Assembly: GCA_022786965.1 (NCBI GenBank)
Contig: JALFXH010000122.1
Coordinates: 1 to 33,327 of the forward strand
DNA: 33,327 nucleotides
Source of the DNA: Clostridiales bacterium
Lineage (GTDB): Bacteria; Bacillota; Clostridia; Oscillospirales; Oscillospiraceae
Direction of reading: 5' to 3'
In this document: positions 1 through 7,149 of the stretch, piece by piece
Layout of the letters: every line of letters starts with the position of its first letter
How positions within the stretch are numbered: the stretch's first letter is position 1
The notes under the pieces: generated by a model
The model's input: the letters and a program-made list of their open reading frames with translations, nothing else
Told to the model about the DNA's origin: nothing
Database searches by the model: none
Position numbers and translations under genes: made by a program

Positions 1-39
1 CTCCAACTTCATATCCCTTCATTTGAAGGGATTGAATAC

Positions 40-125
40 GCCGCTATGATGGAATGGTAGACATAGTGGACTTAAAATCCACCTGAAGCGATTCAGTACC
101 GGTTCGAGTCCGGTTAGCGGCACCA
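40..125 (+). tRNA. tRNA-Leu (anticodon TAA)
   Basis: A complete cloverleaf with a class II (long variable arm) layout. The acceptor stem GCCGCTA (40-46) pairs with TAGCGGC (115-121), followed by discriminator A and an encoded CCA (123-125). The anticodon stem GTGGA/TCCAC encloses the loop CTTAAAA, with anticodon TAA at 73-75, which reads UUA leucine codons. The T arm contains GGTTCGAGTCC. The extra arm (CTGAAGCGATTCAG) is long, as expected for Leu. A terminator follows directly. Confidence 0.97.
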
Positions 126-132
126 AACCAAT

Positions 133-182
133 ATAATCCGAGCCTAGTTTTCCCTGTGGGAGATGGGTTCGGATTATTTGTT
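133..182 (+). terminator. Intrinsic terminator after tRNA-Leu
   Basis: ATAATCCGAGCC (133-144) pairs with GGTTCGGATTAT (166-177) with one G-U wobble, giving a 12-bp stem. A T-rich tail (TTGTTTG) follows. It sits 8 nt after the tRNA CCA end, so it probably ends the tRNA transcript. Confidence 0.75.
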
Positions 183-613
183 TGCTTTGGTAAGTTTGAA
201 GAAATGCCATGGCCCCCATGGGTCGCCTGGGAAAACCCGGAGGAGAAGATGTCCGCTCATCGCCGAAATAATGACGTAGCGAAGGCGCATGCGCATACGA
301 TAGCAGCTGTGCTGGATCAAGAAGATCACCACTTAACCCAGTAGAATGAAGAAAGGATCACATTCTTATACTAATATGCGATTGAAAGTAGACTTGGATT
401 TCCGCGAATAAATCGTGATAAAAAAGGCCGAGGACGCAGATGGGCTTGCTGCCCATCAAGGACGAGAACGCATTTTAGCGCAATTTAGGCCGGAAAGACT
501 GTCTGATTTTAATCGCATATTAGTATTATTCACTCTGATAGAACTGTACCGTTTTTCAATGCATCCGCATACCCTGTTTTTGTTCCGGCCATTCAGCCTT
601 GCGCCGCTGCCGT
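183..613. other. Gene-poor stretch between tRNA-Leu and the c-di-GMP operon
   Basis: No recognisable gene. A short ORF at 249-344 (+) has AGGAG just upstream of its ATG and would encode a 31-residue His-rich peptide. It resembles nothing I know and may be chance or a relic. The main structure is the 157-bp inverted-repeat element at 369-525, listed separately. The final ~90 bp lie downstream of the EAL gene on the minus strand and show no clear terminator. Confidence 0.5.
369..525. repeat. 157-bp nearly palindromic, MITE-like element
   Basis: The end 369-393 is the reverse complement of 501-525 at 22 of 25 positions; the first 15 match perfectly (TACTAATATGCGATT). At the exact centre lies a perfect 7-bp hairpin, GATGGGC (439-445) / GCCCATC (451-457), with a 5-nt loop. 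The arms between are partly complementary (TTTCCG and AAAT blocks), so either strand could fold into one long imperfect hairpin. The trinucleotide TTA flanks both sides (366-368, 526-528), which could be a target duplication or chance. It encodes no protein. It could be a non-autonomous mobile element or a structured RNA; I did not see a second copy in this window. Confidence 0.6.
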
Positions 614-2578
614 CTATTTGCCCCCGGCAGTCTGCAGGCTCAGAACCTGCGCTTCCTTTTCTGCGCCCTGCTGAGGCAGCAGCAGTTCCAGCAGCCCGGC
701 ACCGCTGAGAGGCCGGGAGAAATAGAAGCCCTGAATCATGTCCACGCCCCAATCTGAGAGCAGCTTCAACTCCGCCGAGGTCTCAACACCCTCGGCAATT
801 ACCGCGAAATCCATATTCCGAAGGACGGACACGGTGTTGCGATAGAGCGCGGCGGCCTTTTCGTCGGTACAGATATTCGACAGCAGAGAGCGGTCCATTT
901 TAATCGCGGAGAAAGGAAGCTTCAGCACCGCGTTCAGATTCGCGTAGCCGGAGCCGAAGTCGTCCATACACAGGCCGATACCGGCACTGGTAAAGAGTTC
1001 CACGGCCCTGCGCAGATTCTCGGTGTAATCGGTGGCCACCGTTTCGGTAATCTCGAAAGAGAAAAAGCAGGCAGGTATTCCGCTGTCCTGAATGGTGTCA
1101 ATGAGCTGCTGAATATGACCCTTTTTCAGAACCTCCAGAGGCGGCAGATTGATCTTGATGCTCTGGAGCTGCTCCATTAATTCCGGATGTTCCTTAATAA
1201 ATGCGCAAACCCGGCGCATTTGCAGCAGGCTCAGCCGGGCAATCTGATCATTCTTCTCGGCAAGACCGATGAAAAGCTCCGGGGAAACGGGGCCCAGTGC
1301 CGGGTGGCGCAGACGGCTGAGCACCTCCGCAGAGGCATACCGCTTCTGGGTAGTGGAATAGACTGGCTGGTAATGGACCTCGAAAAGGTCCTTTTCCAAA
1401 GCGGTCAGAAGGAAATGTTCGATCTGCTGTGTATAGCGGAAGCCCTTCAGGGTTTCCTGATCCCCCTGAACCAGAACCGTCCGGTTTGTCGTCGGAATCA
1501 GAGATGAGAGATAGTCCAGATAACTCACCAGAAATTCACAACTGTCCATTTGCTCCGCGTGCATGACGCCGCAGATCACCACAGGAGAAGACACACTGCT
1601 TCCGCCGATCTCCATAGGCTGGGAGAAGATTGCCTGAATCTTTTGCAGAGCGTCTTCATATTCGATGATGGTGGGACAGATCAGCAGAAAATGCTTGCCG
1701 CTGCTGCGAAATACCCGTGTGTTCCTGCCGACCTGCCGCAGCATCTGCGCCGCCTGAACCAGAGCCTGATTTCCCACGTCTGTGCCTAAAATCCGGTTGA
1801 TCCGCTTGAGCTGACACAGGTCCACCTCCAGTACATGAAAGCTCTTCTTCCGCAGCATAAAATAGCTGCTCTGCTCCCGGAAATAATTCAGGTCGAAGAG
1901 TCCCGTGAGGCTGTCCATATACTGATAGGGATTGTTGATGGTAAAAAACAGAATGGAAATGCTTATGGCGATACCAAAACCGGTAAGCAGGATATCATGG
2001 TAAATGGACTGAATCGCCACACAGATGCTCACCAAAACCAGAAGCTCACGGATGGCACGGACCTTCTGCCAGCCCAGCCGCTCAGCATTGAGATGGCTGA
2101 CGATGGTAACCGCCAGAATATACGCGCCGGCAAACAGGCACATACTCAGATAGTAGGGTCCCCTGACATAGGCGCCGCTGCTGTCGATCCTGAAAAACAG
2201 CCCGTGCCAGTGGTTGCTCAGAATCAGCATGCCCATCACCAGCACCGGCGCAGCGCGGCACAGGCGTCTCCAGCGGGGCAGCGGCCGGTCAGCCTCACAA
2301 AAGGTCTGGATATAGCTCATCAGAGAAACCGGCACCAGCACCTGAAGAAGATACAGCACCATCAGGCAGCATTCGCTCATCCAGCTCAGCTCCGGTCGGG
2401 CCAGCGTGATGAAGATTGTACACAGCAAATCCAGAACAATGTTCGCAATTCCCAGCAGCAGAAATGTGAGAAACGCCTTGGAGCTCTTGGTATTCAGGGC
2501 CCGCTGCTCCATAAAATGTCTGAGAATGATCAGCAGAAAAACCAGCGCTGACAGCAGGAAATCCACATTATATGCCAT
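614..2578 (-). CDS. Membrane-bound EAL-domain c-di-GMP phosphodiesterase with degenerate GGDEF domain
   Basis: Predicted to hydrolyse cyclic di-GMP at the membrane. Residues 1-215 hold about seven hydrophobic segments. Residues 221-370 look like a GGDEF domain whose active-site loop is SSGKHF (292-297), so cyclase activity is unlikely; it may bind GTP or act as a regulatory domain. Residues 385-635 form an EAL domain that keeps the residues needed for catalysis: E418 in AEVLSRL (EVL in place of EAL), N477, E509 in FEITET, D539-D540 in DDFGSG, K560, E596 in AEGVET and Q616 in QGFYF. It is therefore probably an active phosphodiesterase. Its ATG overlaps the end of the upstream diguanylate cyclase gene by 11 nt, so the two are translationally coupled and probably set c-di-GMP levels together. 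Length (654 aa) is normal for this architecture. Confidence 0.9.
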   Translation of the reverse strand: MAYNVDFLLSALVFLLIILRHFMEQRALNTKSSKAFLTFLLLGIANIVLDLLCTIFITLARPELSWMSECCLMVLYLLQVLVPVSLMSYIQTFCEADRPLPRWRRLCRAAPVLVMGMLILSNHWHGLFFRIDSSGAYVRGPYYLSMCLFAGAYILAVTIVSHLNAERLGWQKVRAIRELLVLVSICVAIQSIYHDILLTGFGIAISISILFFTINNPYQYMDSLTGLFDLNYFREQSSYFMLRKKSFHVLEVDLCQLKRINRILGTDVGNQALVQAAQMLRQVGRNTRVFRSSGKHFLLICPTIIEYEDALQKIQAIFSQPMEIGGSSVSSPVVICGVMHAEQMDSCEFLVSYLDYLSSLIPTTNRTVLVQGDQETLKGFRYTQQIEHFLLTALEKDLFEVHYQPVYSTTQKRYASAEVLSRLRHPALGPVSPELFIGLAEKNDQIARLSLLQMRRVCAFIKEHPELMEQLQSIKINLPPLEVLKKGHIQQLIDTIQDSGIPACFFSFEITETVATDYTENLRRAVELFTSAGIGLCMDDFGSGYANLNAVLKLPFSAIKMDRSLLSNICTDEKAAALYRNTVSVLRNMDFAVIAEGVETSAELKLLSDWGVDMIQGFYFSRPLSGAGLLELLLPQQGAEKEAQVLSLQTAGGK

Positions 2579-4097
2579 CGCACATCGTCTCCCCTTCCCT
2601 GTTTCTCAGCTCCTGCATCTGCCGCTGCTTACAGACGTACATTGCCTGATCAGCCTCATATTTCCAGTCGCTCAGACGCTTGCTCCTGCCCAGTTCGTCC
2701 AGGAGCAGGCTTGCGCCGCAGGCGATGGAGAGCCGATGTCTGGCAGTCTGATTATACAGGCGGACGGACTGCTCCAGCCGGTTCTGCCAGTCCTCCGGCG
2801 TGTCCGCCGGGTCTGGCAGAATGGCAGCAAATTCATCGCCGCCAATGCGATAACAGGTGCCCATTTCGGAAAAAGCATTCTCAATACACCGGGCAGCCGC
2901 AATAATCAGCTCGTCGCCCACACTATGACCGAATTGGTCGTTGACATACTTCAACCCATTCAGATCCATAAAGACCAGAGCCATATTGCCTTTGACATCG
3001 GGCGCCGTCTCCAAACCGGCCAGGTATTCATCGAAGCTCCGCCGGTTGGCAAGCCCCGTGAGGCAATACTCCTGGGACAGCCGCTGGTAGACGGCAGCCT
3101 CCGCCTGGAACCGCAGGCTGTTCACCGTCGTGTTGATCTGCGTACACAGCAGACAGATAATGTGAATCAGAATGCCAAGTTCAAAAATCGCGCCATAGTA
3201 GGGCACCTTCAATAGCCAATAAAACAGAATGGCCAGCAAGCCGCCGGCTGCAAGGAAGGCCACCGCCGTCAAAGCCGCCAGAATTTCCCGCTGATGTGTC
3301 CGTTCATACTCCCGGAGCATTAATAGCATGACCAGCGCGGTGCCGACGGCTAATAACAGGTGGGTGACCGGCAGCATATCGATGAAAGAGCAGACGCCGA
3401 AGAAATCCAGCAGGCTCTGCACCACCACATTCAAATAGAACAACAGAAGGCACAGATCCAGACTACGGAAGCGACGCATCTGCCCTGTGTTGCGAACAAA
3501 GTGGATTGTGGGCACCGCCAGCGTCATAAAGGCGTAGAAAGAGATGTAGCAAACCGTGGGAGACATACCGGAGAGCTGCTGGACCAGCGAGGAATCCAGC
3601 GCACACCAGATAGCACAAATAAACAGAGAACAAGCCACATTGGCAAACCTTGGTTCCGGCATCCGGACTGCCAGCAGATAGAGATAGATTCCCAGCGCGA
3701 TAACGCCAAAAAGCAGCATGGTAAAGACCATTGCCAGCGTAAAGCCGTCATTTTTCGCCTGCCAGCGGAAGATGGAACCGCTGCTGCCCAGATAGACGGC
3801 AGGCAGCTCAAAGCGATCGTCCCCCTGGTTCTGATAGATCAGAATCAGAGGCTGGCTCTCCAGATCCCCCTGGAGGGAGGCCGTGCAGTCCAGCTTGGAA
3901 CGCATCTGTTCATTCCTGGGAAAATCGGAATCTTCATAGGCATAGAGAATCTGGTCGCCCAACAGGATCCACAGGCGATAGACTGCACCCCGGGTAGTCA
4001 TGGATTTGCTGGTATCGGCGGAGCTAAGGCTATCGTTATACAGCACCAGATCTGCCCCATCCTTCACAGTCAGGCTACAGGGCAGCGTGACCTTCAC
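2568..4097 (-). CDS. 7TM diguanylate cyclase (GGDEF), main reading frame
   Basis: Predicted to make cyclic di-GMP from two GTP. In the open frame starting at GTG 4097, residues 1-112 look like an extracytoplasmic sensor domain of the 7TMR-DISM kind. Residues 119-321 contain seven hydrophobic segments. Residues 340-495 are a GGDEF domain with an intact GGDEF loop (419-423, RIGGDEF) and the DLNGLKYVND substrate region (378-387). The inhibitory I-site (RxxD before GGDEF) is absent, being SEMG here, so product inhibition is not expected. The GTG start has no good ribosome site. Homologous-looking sequence continues upstream in this frame to about 4185, and a well-formed start lies at 4254 in another frame (see next entry). 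The gene is thus probably frameshifted near its 5' end, or carries a sequencing indel. It overlaps the downstream EAL gene. Confidence 0.85.
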   Translation of the reverse strand: MKVTLPCSLTVKDGADLVLYNDSLSSADTSKSMTTRGAVYRLWILLGDQILYAYEDSDFPRNEQMRSKLDCTASLQGDLESQPLILIYQNQGDDRFELPAVYLGSSGSIFRWQAKNDGFTLAMVFTMLLFGVIALGIYLYLLAVRMPEPRFANVACSLFICAIWCALDSSLVQQLSGMSPTVCYISFYAFMTLAVPTIHFVRNTGQMRRFRSLDLCLLLFYLNVVVQSLLDFFGVCSFIDMLPVTHLLLAVGTALVMLLMLREYERTHQREILAALTAVAFLAAGGLLAILFYWLLKVPYYGAIFELGILIHIICLLCTQINTTVNSLRFQAEAAVYQRLSQEYCLTGLANRRSFDEYLAGLETAPDVKGNMALVFMDLNGLKYVNDQFGHSVGDELIIAAARCIENAFSEMGTCYRIGGDEFAAILPDPADTPEDWQNRLEQSVRLYNQTARHRLSIACGASLLLDELGRSKRLSDWKYEADQAMYVCKQRQMQELRNREGETMCDGI

Positions 4098-4254
4098 GCT
4101 CTGCCCATCCAGCAGGTAATACCAGCCCTCCAGCTGATCTATGTCTTCCGGTATGCTGATGCCGCAGGCTCCACAAAGAAAGGGTCACGGCAGCCAGCAC
4201 AGCGAAGATCAGCATTCTCTCAACGCTCAGAGAAATCCTGAATCTATTCGTCAT
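4098..4254 (-). pseudogene. Out-of-frame N-terminus of the diguanylate cyclase (signal anchor)
   Basis: ATG at 4254 is preceded by AGAGG at good spacing and opens a typical N-terminal signal anchor: MTNRFRIS, then hydrophobic MLIFAVLAAVTLSL. That frame then becomes nonsense-like. The frame of the 4097 ORF reads sensibly upstream of its GTG (C-G-I-S-I-P-E-D-I-D-Q-L-E-G-W-Y-Y) until a TGA near 4188. The two frames differ by one nucleotide. Adding one base around the CCCTTTCTTT run (plus-strand 4170-4188) would join them into a protein of about 561 aa. I read this as a 1-nt deletion, real or from assembly. Confidence 0.65.
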
Positions 4255-4398
4255 GGCGGAAGCCTCTTTTCATAAAAAATAGAAATCCAAACGGAAGCCG
4301 CCTTGTATTTTTGCGCCGATTGCCAGATACGGAGCGACGCCCTGTCATTGGCACGGATGCAGGCAGTCCATTGCAATGAATCAGCTTCTTTCACATTC

Positions 4399-4426
4399 AT
4401 TATACACATTGCGCCCAATTTGTCAA
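4399..4426 (-). promoter_or_regulatory. Sigma-A-type promoter of the c-di-GMP operon
   Basis: On the minus strand, TTGACA (4426-4421), a 16-bp spacer, and TATAAT (4404-4399): both hexamers are perfect consensus. Transcription should start near 4392, giving a leader of about 137 nt before the ATG at 4254. No c-di-GMP riboswitch core was recognised in that leader. Confidence 0.8.
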
Positions 4427-4491
4427 ATTGCAGCAAAAAGTGGACATAACTTCTGGCTCCCCAGAATGCACAATATCAGAAGCGCTCACAA

Positions 4492-4519
4492 AGAGCAGAT
4501 TGTCTGCTCTGATTTTTTT
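4492..4519 (+). terminator. Orphan plus-strand intrinsic terminator
   Basis: AGAGCAGA (4492-4499), loop TTG, TCTGCTCT (4503-4510), then GA and seven T. It is a convincing terminator in the plus direction, yet no plus-strand gene lies upstream of it in the window except the distant tRNA. It may end a short non-coding transcript or block read-through antisense to the c-di-GMP operon. Confidence 0.65.
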
Positions 4520-4666
4520 GTTAATCAAATAGTAAATGACCCTTCTGAACAGGCGAGGTGGTCATTTTCCTCCGGGCGACCTTCACGAAAAAACGGTGTC
4601 AGGCGGTCATTTCGTTTACATAATCTCGTCTAAAAGTTTACATAATTACCGGAAATACGATAAAAA

Positions 4667-4695
4667 TTGACTTTTTAGAGTGAATATGTTATGAT
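4667..4695 (+). promoter_or_regulatory. Promoter of the SleB-like gene
   Basis: TTGACT (4667-4672), 17-bp spacer, TATGAT (4690-4695). It would give a leader of about 125 nt before the ATG at 4828. The tandem GTTTACATAAT repeats end 20 bp upstream of the -35 box. Confidence 0.75.
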
Positions 4696-4827
4696 ATCCC
4701 AAAATCAAGCATTCCCGCCCTTATCAGAAAATTCGACCCATTATTTACCACCTTCGTATTATGATAGTAGCGCGGAAGAAAATCGCCGATATTTGTCCCA
4801 GCGGCGAAAACAAAAGGAGATGATTTC

Positions 4828-5511
4828 ATGGATCCAATTCTGAATGAGGAATCCAGCACACAGGTCCAAACCGAGCCCGGCGCAGAGCCAAAGACCGAGC
4901 CCAGACGGCGAAAACAGTCCAAAAAACGTACAATTCCCATTCCTTCCTTCCTGACCCACATTGGGCAGGATGTGCGGTGGTATTACGATGTCCGGCTATG
5001 GTCGCCGCTGATTCTGCTGCTGCTCATACTGGCCCTGCTTCCCGGAAAGCAGGACGGGAAAACCACCGAGGAGACGCTGCCGGTGGTCGCCGCGGTGGAA
5101 GTTCCGCCGGTGGAGGACACCGCCCCCACAGAGGAAGTGGTGATTCCGGAGGCGGCGGCTCTGGCCCGCCTGGCGGACAGCGTGGGCGCTGGACGGTCCG
5201 ACAATGTGAAGACCATCATTATGTGGGTGGCAGTCAACCGCTCCGAGGACCGGGCCAACGGCTACGGTCAAAGCCTGCTGACCGAAATTGACCGTCCGAA
5301 CCAGTGGCAGGGCTACGATAGTACCACCATCTACACCGATGAAACCTATGCTATAGCCAAGCAGGTGCTGGAAACCCAGGCAAAGGGCGGCCTGCGCCCT
5401 CTGGATACGGATATGCTCTGGTTTATCCTCAATGATGACGGCTCCATCACCGTGCGCAATCAGTTCACCGCCACCGCCAATCAGAAATGGCAGGAAAAGA
5501 CCGTCAAATAG
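4828..5511 (+). CDS. Membrane-anchored SleB/cell-wall-hydrolase-like protein
   Basis: 227 aa. Residues 1-55 are a charged cytoplasmic tail (Arg/Lys-rich 26-34), 57-72 a single membrane span, 73-108 a Pro/Glu/Thr-rich linker, and 110-221 a domain resembling the SleB/CwlJ (Hydrolase_2) fold: IIMWVAVNRSED, a QSLLTEI segment, and a W-x-GYD element in place of the usual QF/QW. In SleB enzymes a catalytic Glu lies in an AEA motif about 15 residues before the VNR motif. Here that stretch reads LADSVGAGRS and has no Glu, so lytic activity is doubtful. The start is supported by AAAGGAG 8 nt upstream. The gene stands alone between its own promoter and terminator. The fold assignment is moderate; the role (cell-wall or septal function) is inference. 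Confidence 0.65.
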   Translation: MDPILNEESSTQVQTEPGAEPKTEPRRRKQSKKRTIPIPSFLTHIGQDVRWYYDVRLWSPLILLLLILALLPGKQDGKTTEETLPVVAAVEVPPVEDTAPTEEVVIPEAAALARLADSVGAGRSDNVKTIIMWVAVNRSEDRANGYGQSLLTEIDRPNQWQGYDSTTIYTDETYAIAKQVLETQAKGGLRPLDTDMLWFILNDDGSITVRNQFTATANQKWQEKTVK

Positions 5512-5586
5512 TCCATGGGCCGTCTTTTCCGCAATGGGCTGCGGCCCCATGAAACGGTGCTGAACCGTTTCGGAAACAAATCGAAG

Positions 5587-5615
5587 GAGGCATCCAGGCG
5601 GGATGCCTCTTTTTT
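5587..5615 (+). terminator. Intrinsic terminator after the SleB-like gene
   Basis: GAGGCATCC (5587-5595), loop AGGCG, GGATGCCTC (5601-5609), then six T. A smaller perfect hairpin GAAACGGT/ACCGTTTC (5551-5571) precedes it. It lies between convergent genes and could work weakly for the minus-strand FUSC-HAD gene as well. Confidence 0.85.
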
Positions 5616-5638
5616 ATGCTTCCGCGCGATACCGCGCG

Positions 5639-6922
5639 TTACAGCAGCTGGCACTCGTACAGCTTTTTCAGCATCTTCACGGCGGAATTGCCGCCGTCGT
5701 CGTGGACGTATACGTCGTATTGCCCCGGGATGCTGCCGAAGGTGATGACCTTTTCCGCTCCAATGCGCTTTTGTAGGATTTTCAGCATATTGGCCTTGCA
5801 GGCGTCGGCGGCGTAGACCTTCAGGTAGGTATAACCCTCATATTCGGATGCCGGATACAGCATGACCCGCACCGAGGCGCCCAGAGCCTCCCGAATCCGT
5901 CCGGCGATGATCTGGGCATGGTCCGTCCGGGTCAGGGCCATGATGTAGAGCACCTGCTCCCGTTCCTCGTCACCCCGGTATTGCTTTCCGGTGTAATTGC
6001 GGTAGGGCGAACGGCGCAGCCGGGCAAACATATCCCGCTCCGCGTCATTTTGGAAATCCCCATAATAGATCAGCAGGGTGTTATCCCGGAGGACGTTGAC
6101 GAACGCGTGGGCCCCCTCCCCTTCGATGATGGCTTCCACCTGAATCGCGGTTTCCAGCTCCAGCGCGAAGACATCCAGATAGCGGTTTTCCCGGATGTCG
6201 TAGAGCACCGCCCCGTCCATGGCAATCACCGGCAGCTTCAGGTTGATGCCGTTCAGCGGCTCCATCATGGATGCGGGGGTGCGGATGGTGGAGATGGTAA
6301 AATGGACCCCCTGGGCTATGAGCCGGTTCAGCTCCACCTTGTTATAGGGAATCATAACCTCCTGGCTGGACACCAGCACCGAGTCGATGCCGCTGACATA
6401 GAGGATATTCTCCTTCCGCTTCACCGGGCGGTGGGCGGAATTCAGCAGCACCCCTACCCCGATGCCGATGAGGGTGTCGAGAACACGGTTGAAGGCGAAC
6501 AGGTAGGGATTCTGGTCAAAGCTGTGATTGAAGGCAATGGTCAAAAACACCACGCAAGAAAAATAGGAAGCGTTGCGCTTGTCCATCAGCACCGTGGTAT
6601 AGAGAACGGGAATCAGCATCAGGCAGGATGTTATGTAAATAGTCGGCCTGTTTCCCCCGCCCAAAGCCCGGAACACAAGCAAAAACGCCAGCCCATAGGC
6701 AGCCCCCACGAAGGTGCCGATGATGCGCTGCTTTGCCATGGCCAGGGTAGAAGTGGTGTAGGGCTGGATACACCACAGCACCGCCAGAATGCTGTAAAAG
6801 GGAATGCCGCCGCCGATGGGCAGCAGCTCCCGGATAAAGTAGATTCCCACACAGATCAGGGAACCTAAGGAAGATTTGATAATTCGCGCGCCGATTGGGG
6901 GCAGAGGTTTTTGCTTACCCAT
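5639..6922 (-). CDS. FUSC-type membrane domain fused to a degenerate HAD (Cof-like) domain
   Basis: 427 aa from ATG 6922, chosen because AAGGAG lies just upstream; the open frame extends to 7030 without a ribosome site. Residues 15-162 have about six hydrophobic segments resembling FUSC_2/aromatic-acid exporter proteins. Residues 172-427 follow the order of a Cof-type HAD phosphatase: motif I region YVSGIDSVLV (175-184), motif II region FTISTIRTP (208-216), PVIAMDGAVLYD (231-242) and a final ITFGSIPGQYD (393-403). The nucleophile Asp pair of motif I (DxDGT) is GIDSV here, and the GDxxND of motif IV is GSIPGQ, so phosphatase activity is probably lost and the domain may bind a ligand. Monocistronic; function unknown. 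It could export an organic acid under control of the HAD-like sensor, but this is inference. Confidence 0.7.
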   Translation of the reverse strand: MGKQKPLPPIGARIIKSSLGSLICVGIYFIRELLPIGGGIPFYSILAVLWCIQPYTTSTLAMAKQRIIGTFVGAAYGLAFLLVFRALGGGNRPTIYITSCLMLIPVLYTTVLMDKRNASYFSCVVFLTIAFNHSFDQNPYLFAFNRVLDTLIGIGVGVLLNSAHRPVKRKENILYVSGIDSVLVSSQEVMIPYNKVELNRLIAQGVHFTISTIRTPASMMEPLNGINLKLPVIAMDGAVLYDIRENRYLDVFALELETAIQVEAIIEGEGAHAFVNVLRDNTLLIYYGDFQNDAERDMFARLRRSPYRNYTGKQYRGDEEREQVLYIMALTRTDHAQIIAGRIREALGASVRVMLYPASEYEGYTYLKVYAADACKANMLKILQKRIGAEKVITFGSIPGQYDVYVHDDGGNSAVKMLKKLYECQLL

Positions 6923-6947
6923 GGTTTCTCCTTCTTTCCAAGCAGAG

Positions 6948-7098
6948 CGTAGGGCGGGGTTATGACCCCGCCGACCCGGTCTCGATGATACAGGGCCTGC
7001 GGTGAACGGGATTCGCCGAACGGGAACCAACCGGTACCATCGGACGTCCCCTTCTGCAAATATGCTGCGTGATCGGCGGAGTCATGACTCCGCCCTAC
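6948..7098. repeat. Dispersed palindromic repeat (GTAGGGCGGGG family), copy 1
   Basis: CGTAGGGCGGGGTTATGACC (palindromic, 6948-6972) and GGCGGAGTCATGACTCCGCC plus CTAC (7075-7098) form inverted ends around about 100 bp. The same end sequences occur at 29239-29315, 31730-31840 and 33062-33203. No ORF inside. BIME/MITE-like. Confidence 0.75.
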
Positions 7099-7115
7099 AA
7101 TGTTTTACTCGGCAG

Positions 7116-7144
7116 AAAAAGCGGCGCTGCTTGCTACAGCGCCG
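7116..7144 (-). terminator. Terminator of the amino-acid ABC operon
   Basis: On the minus strand CGGCGCTG (7144-7137), loop TAGCAAG, CAGCGCCG (7129-7122), then five T (7120-7116). It starts 6 nt after the stop codon of the kinase-like gene. The plus side also carries TCTTTT (7145-7150), so it may work in both directions. Confidence 0.85.
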
Positions 7145-7149
7145 TCTTT

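Larger units (their letters stand above)
4427..4827. other. Intergenic region between divergent transcripts, with hairpins and repeats
   Basis: No gene is seen. It holds a hairpin TTCTGG/CCAGAA (4451-4466) and a terminator-like hairpin (4492-4519, listed). AAATGACC (4534-4541) has two inverted copies, GGTCATTT at 4560-4567 and 4605-4612. A direct repeat GTTTACATAAT occurs at 4614-4624 and 4636-4646 (22 bp apart, two helical turns) just upstream of the 4667 promoter, so it may be an operator. From 4702 it is the leader of the SleB-like gene. Confidence 0.55.

Noticed and set aside
15..30. CCCTTC-ATTT-GAAGGG hairpin just before the tRNA
   Set aside because: Only 6 bp and no T-run follows; its upstream gene is outside the window, so it cannot be assigned.
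249..344. Possible 31-codon gene with AGGAG upstream
   Set aside because: Short, no recognisable homology or membrane segment, and lies next to a repeat element; not enough to call a gene.
4255..4392. c-di-GMP riboswitch in the leader of the cyclase operon
   Set aside because: Looked for because it would make sense biologically, but none of the conserved GEMM core blocks is present.
5918..6868. Long plus-strand ORFs antisense to minus-strand genes (e.g. 5918-6868, 8085-9431, 12404-13903, 13887-15500, 16883-18463, 18482-19654)
   Set aside because: They mirror real genes codon for codon in high-GC DNA, have odd composition (His/Gly/Gln rich) and no ribosome sites; they are shadows of the real genes.
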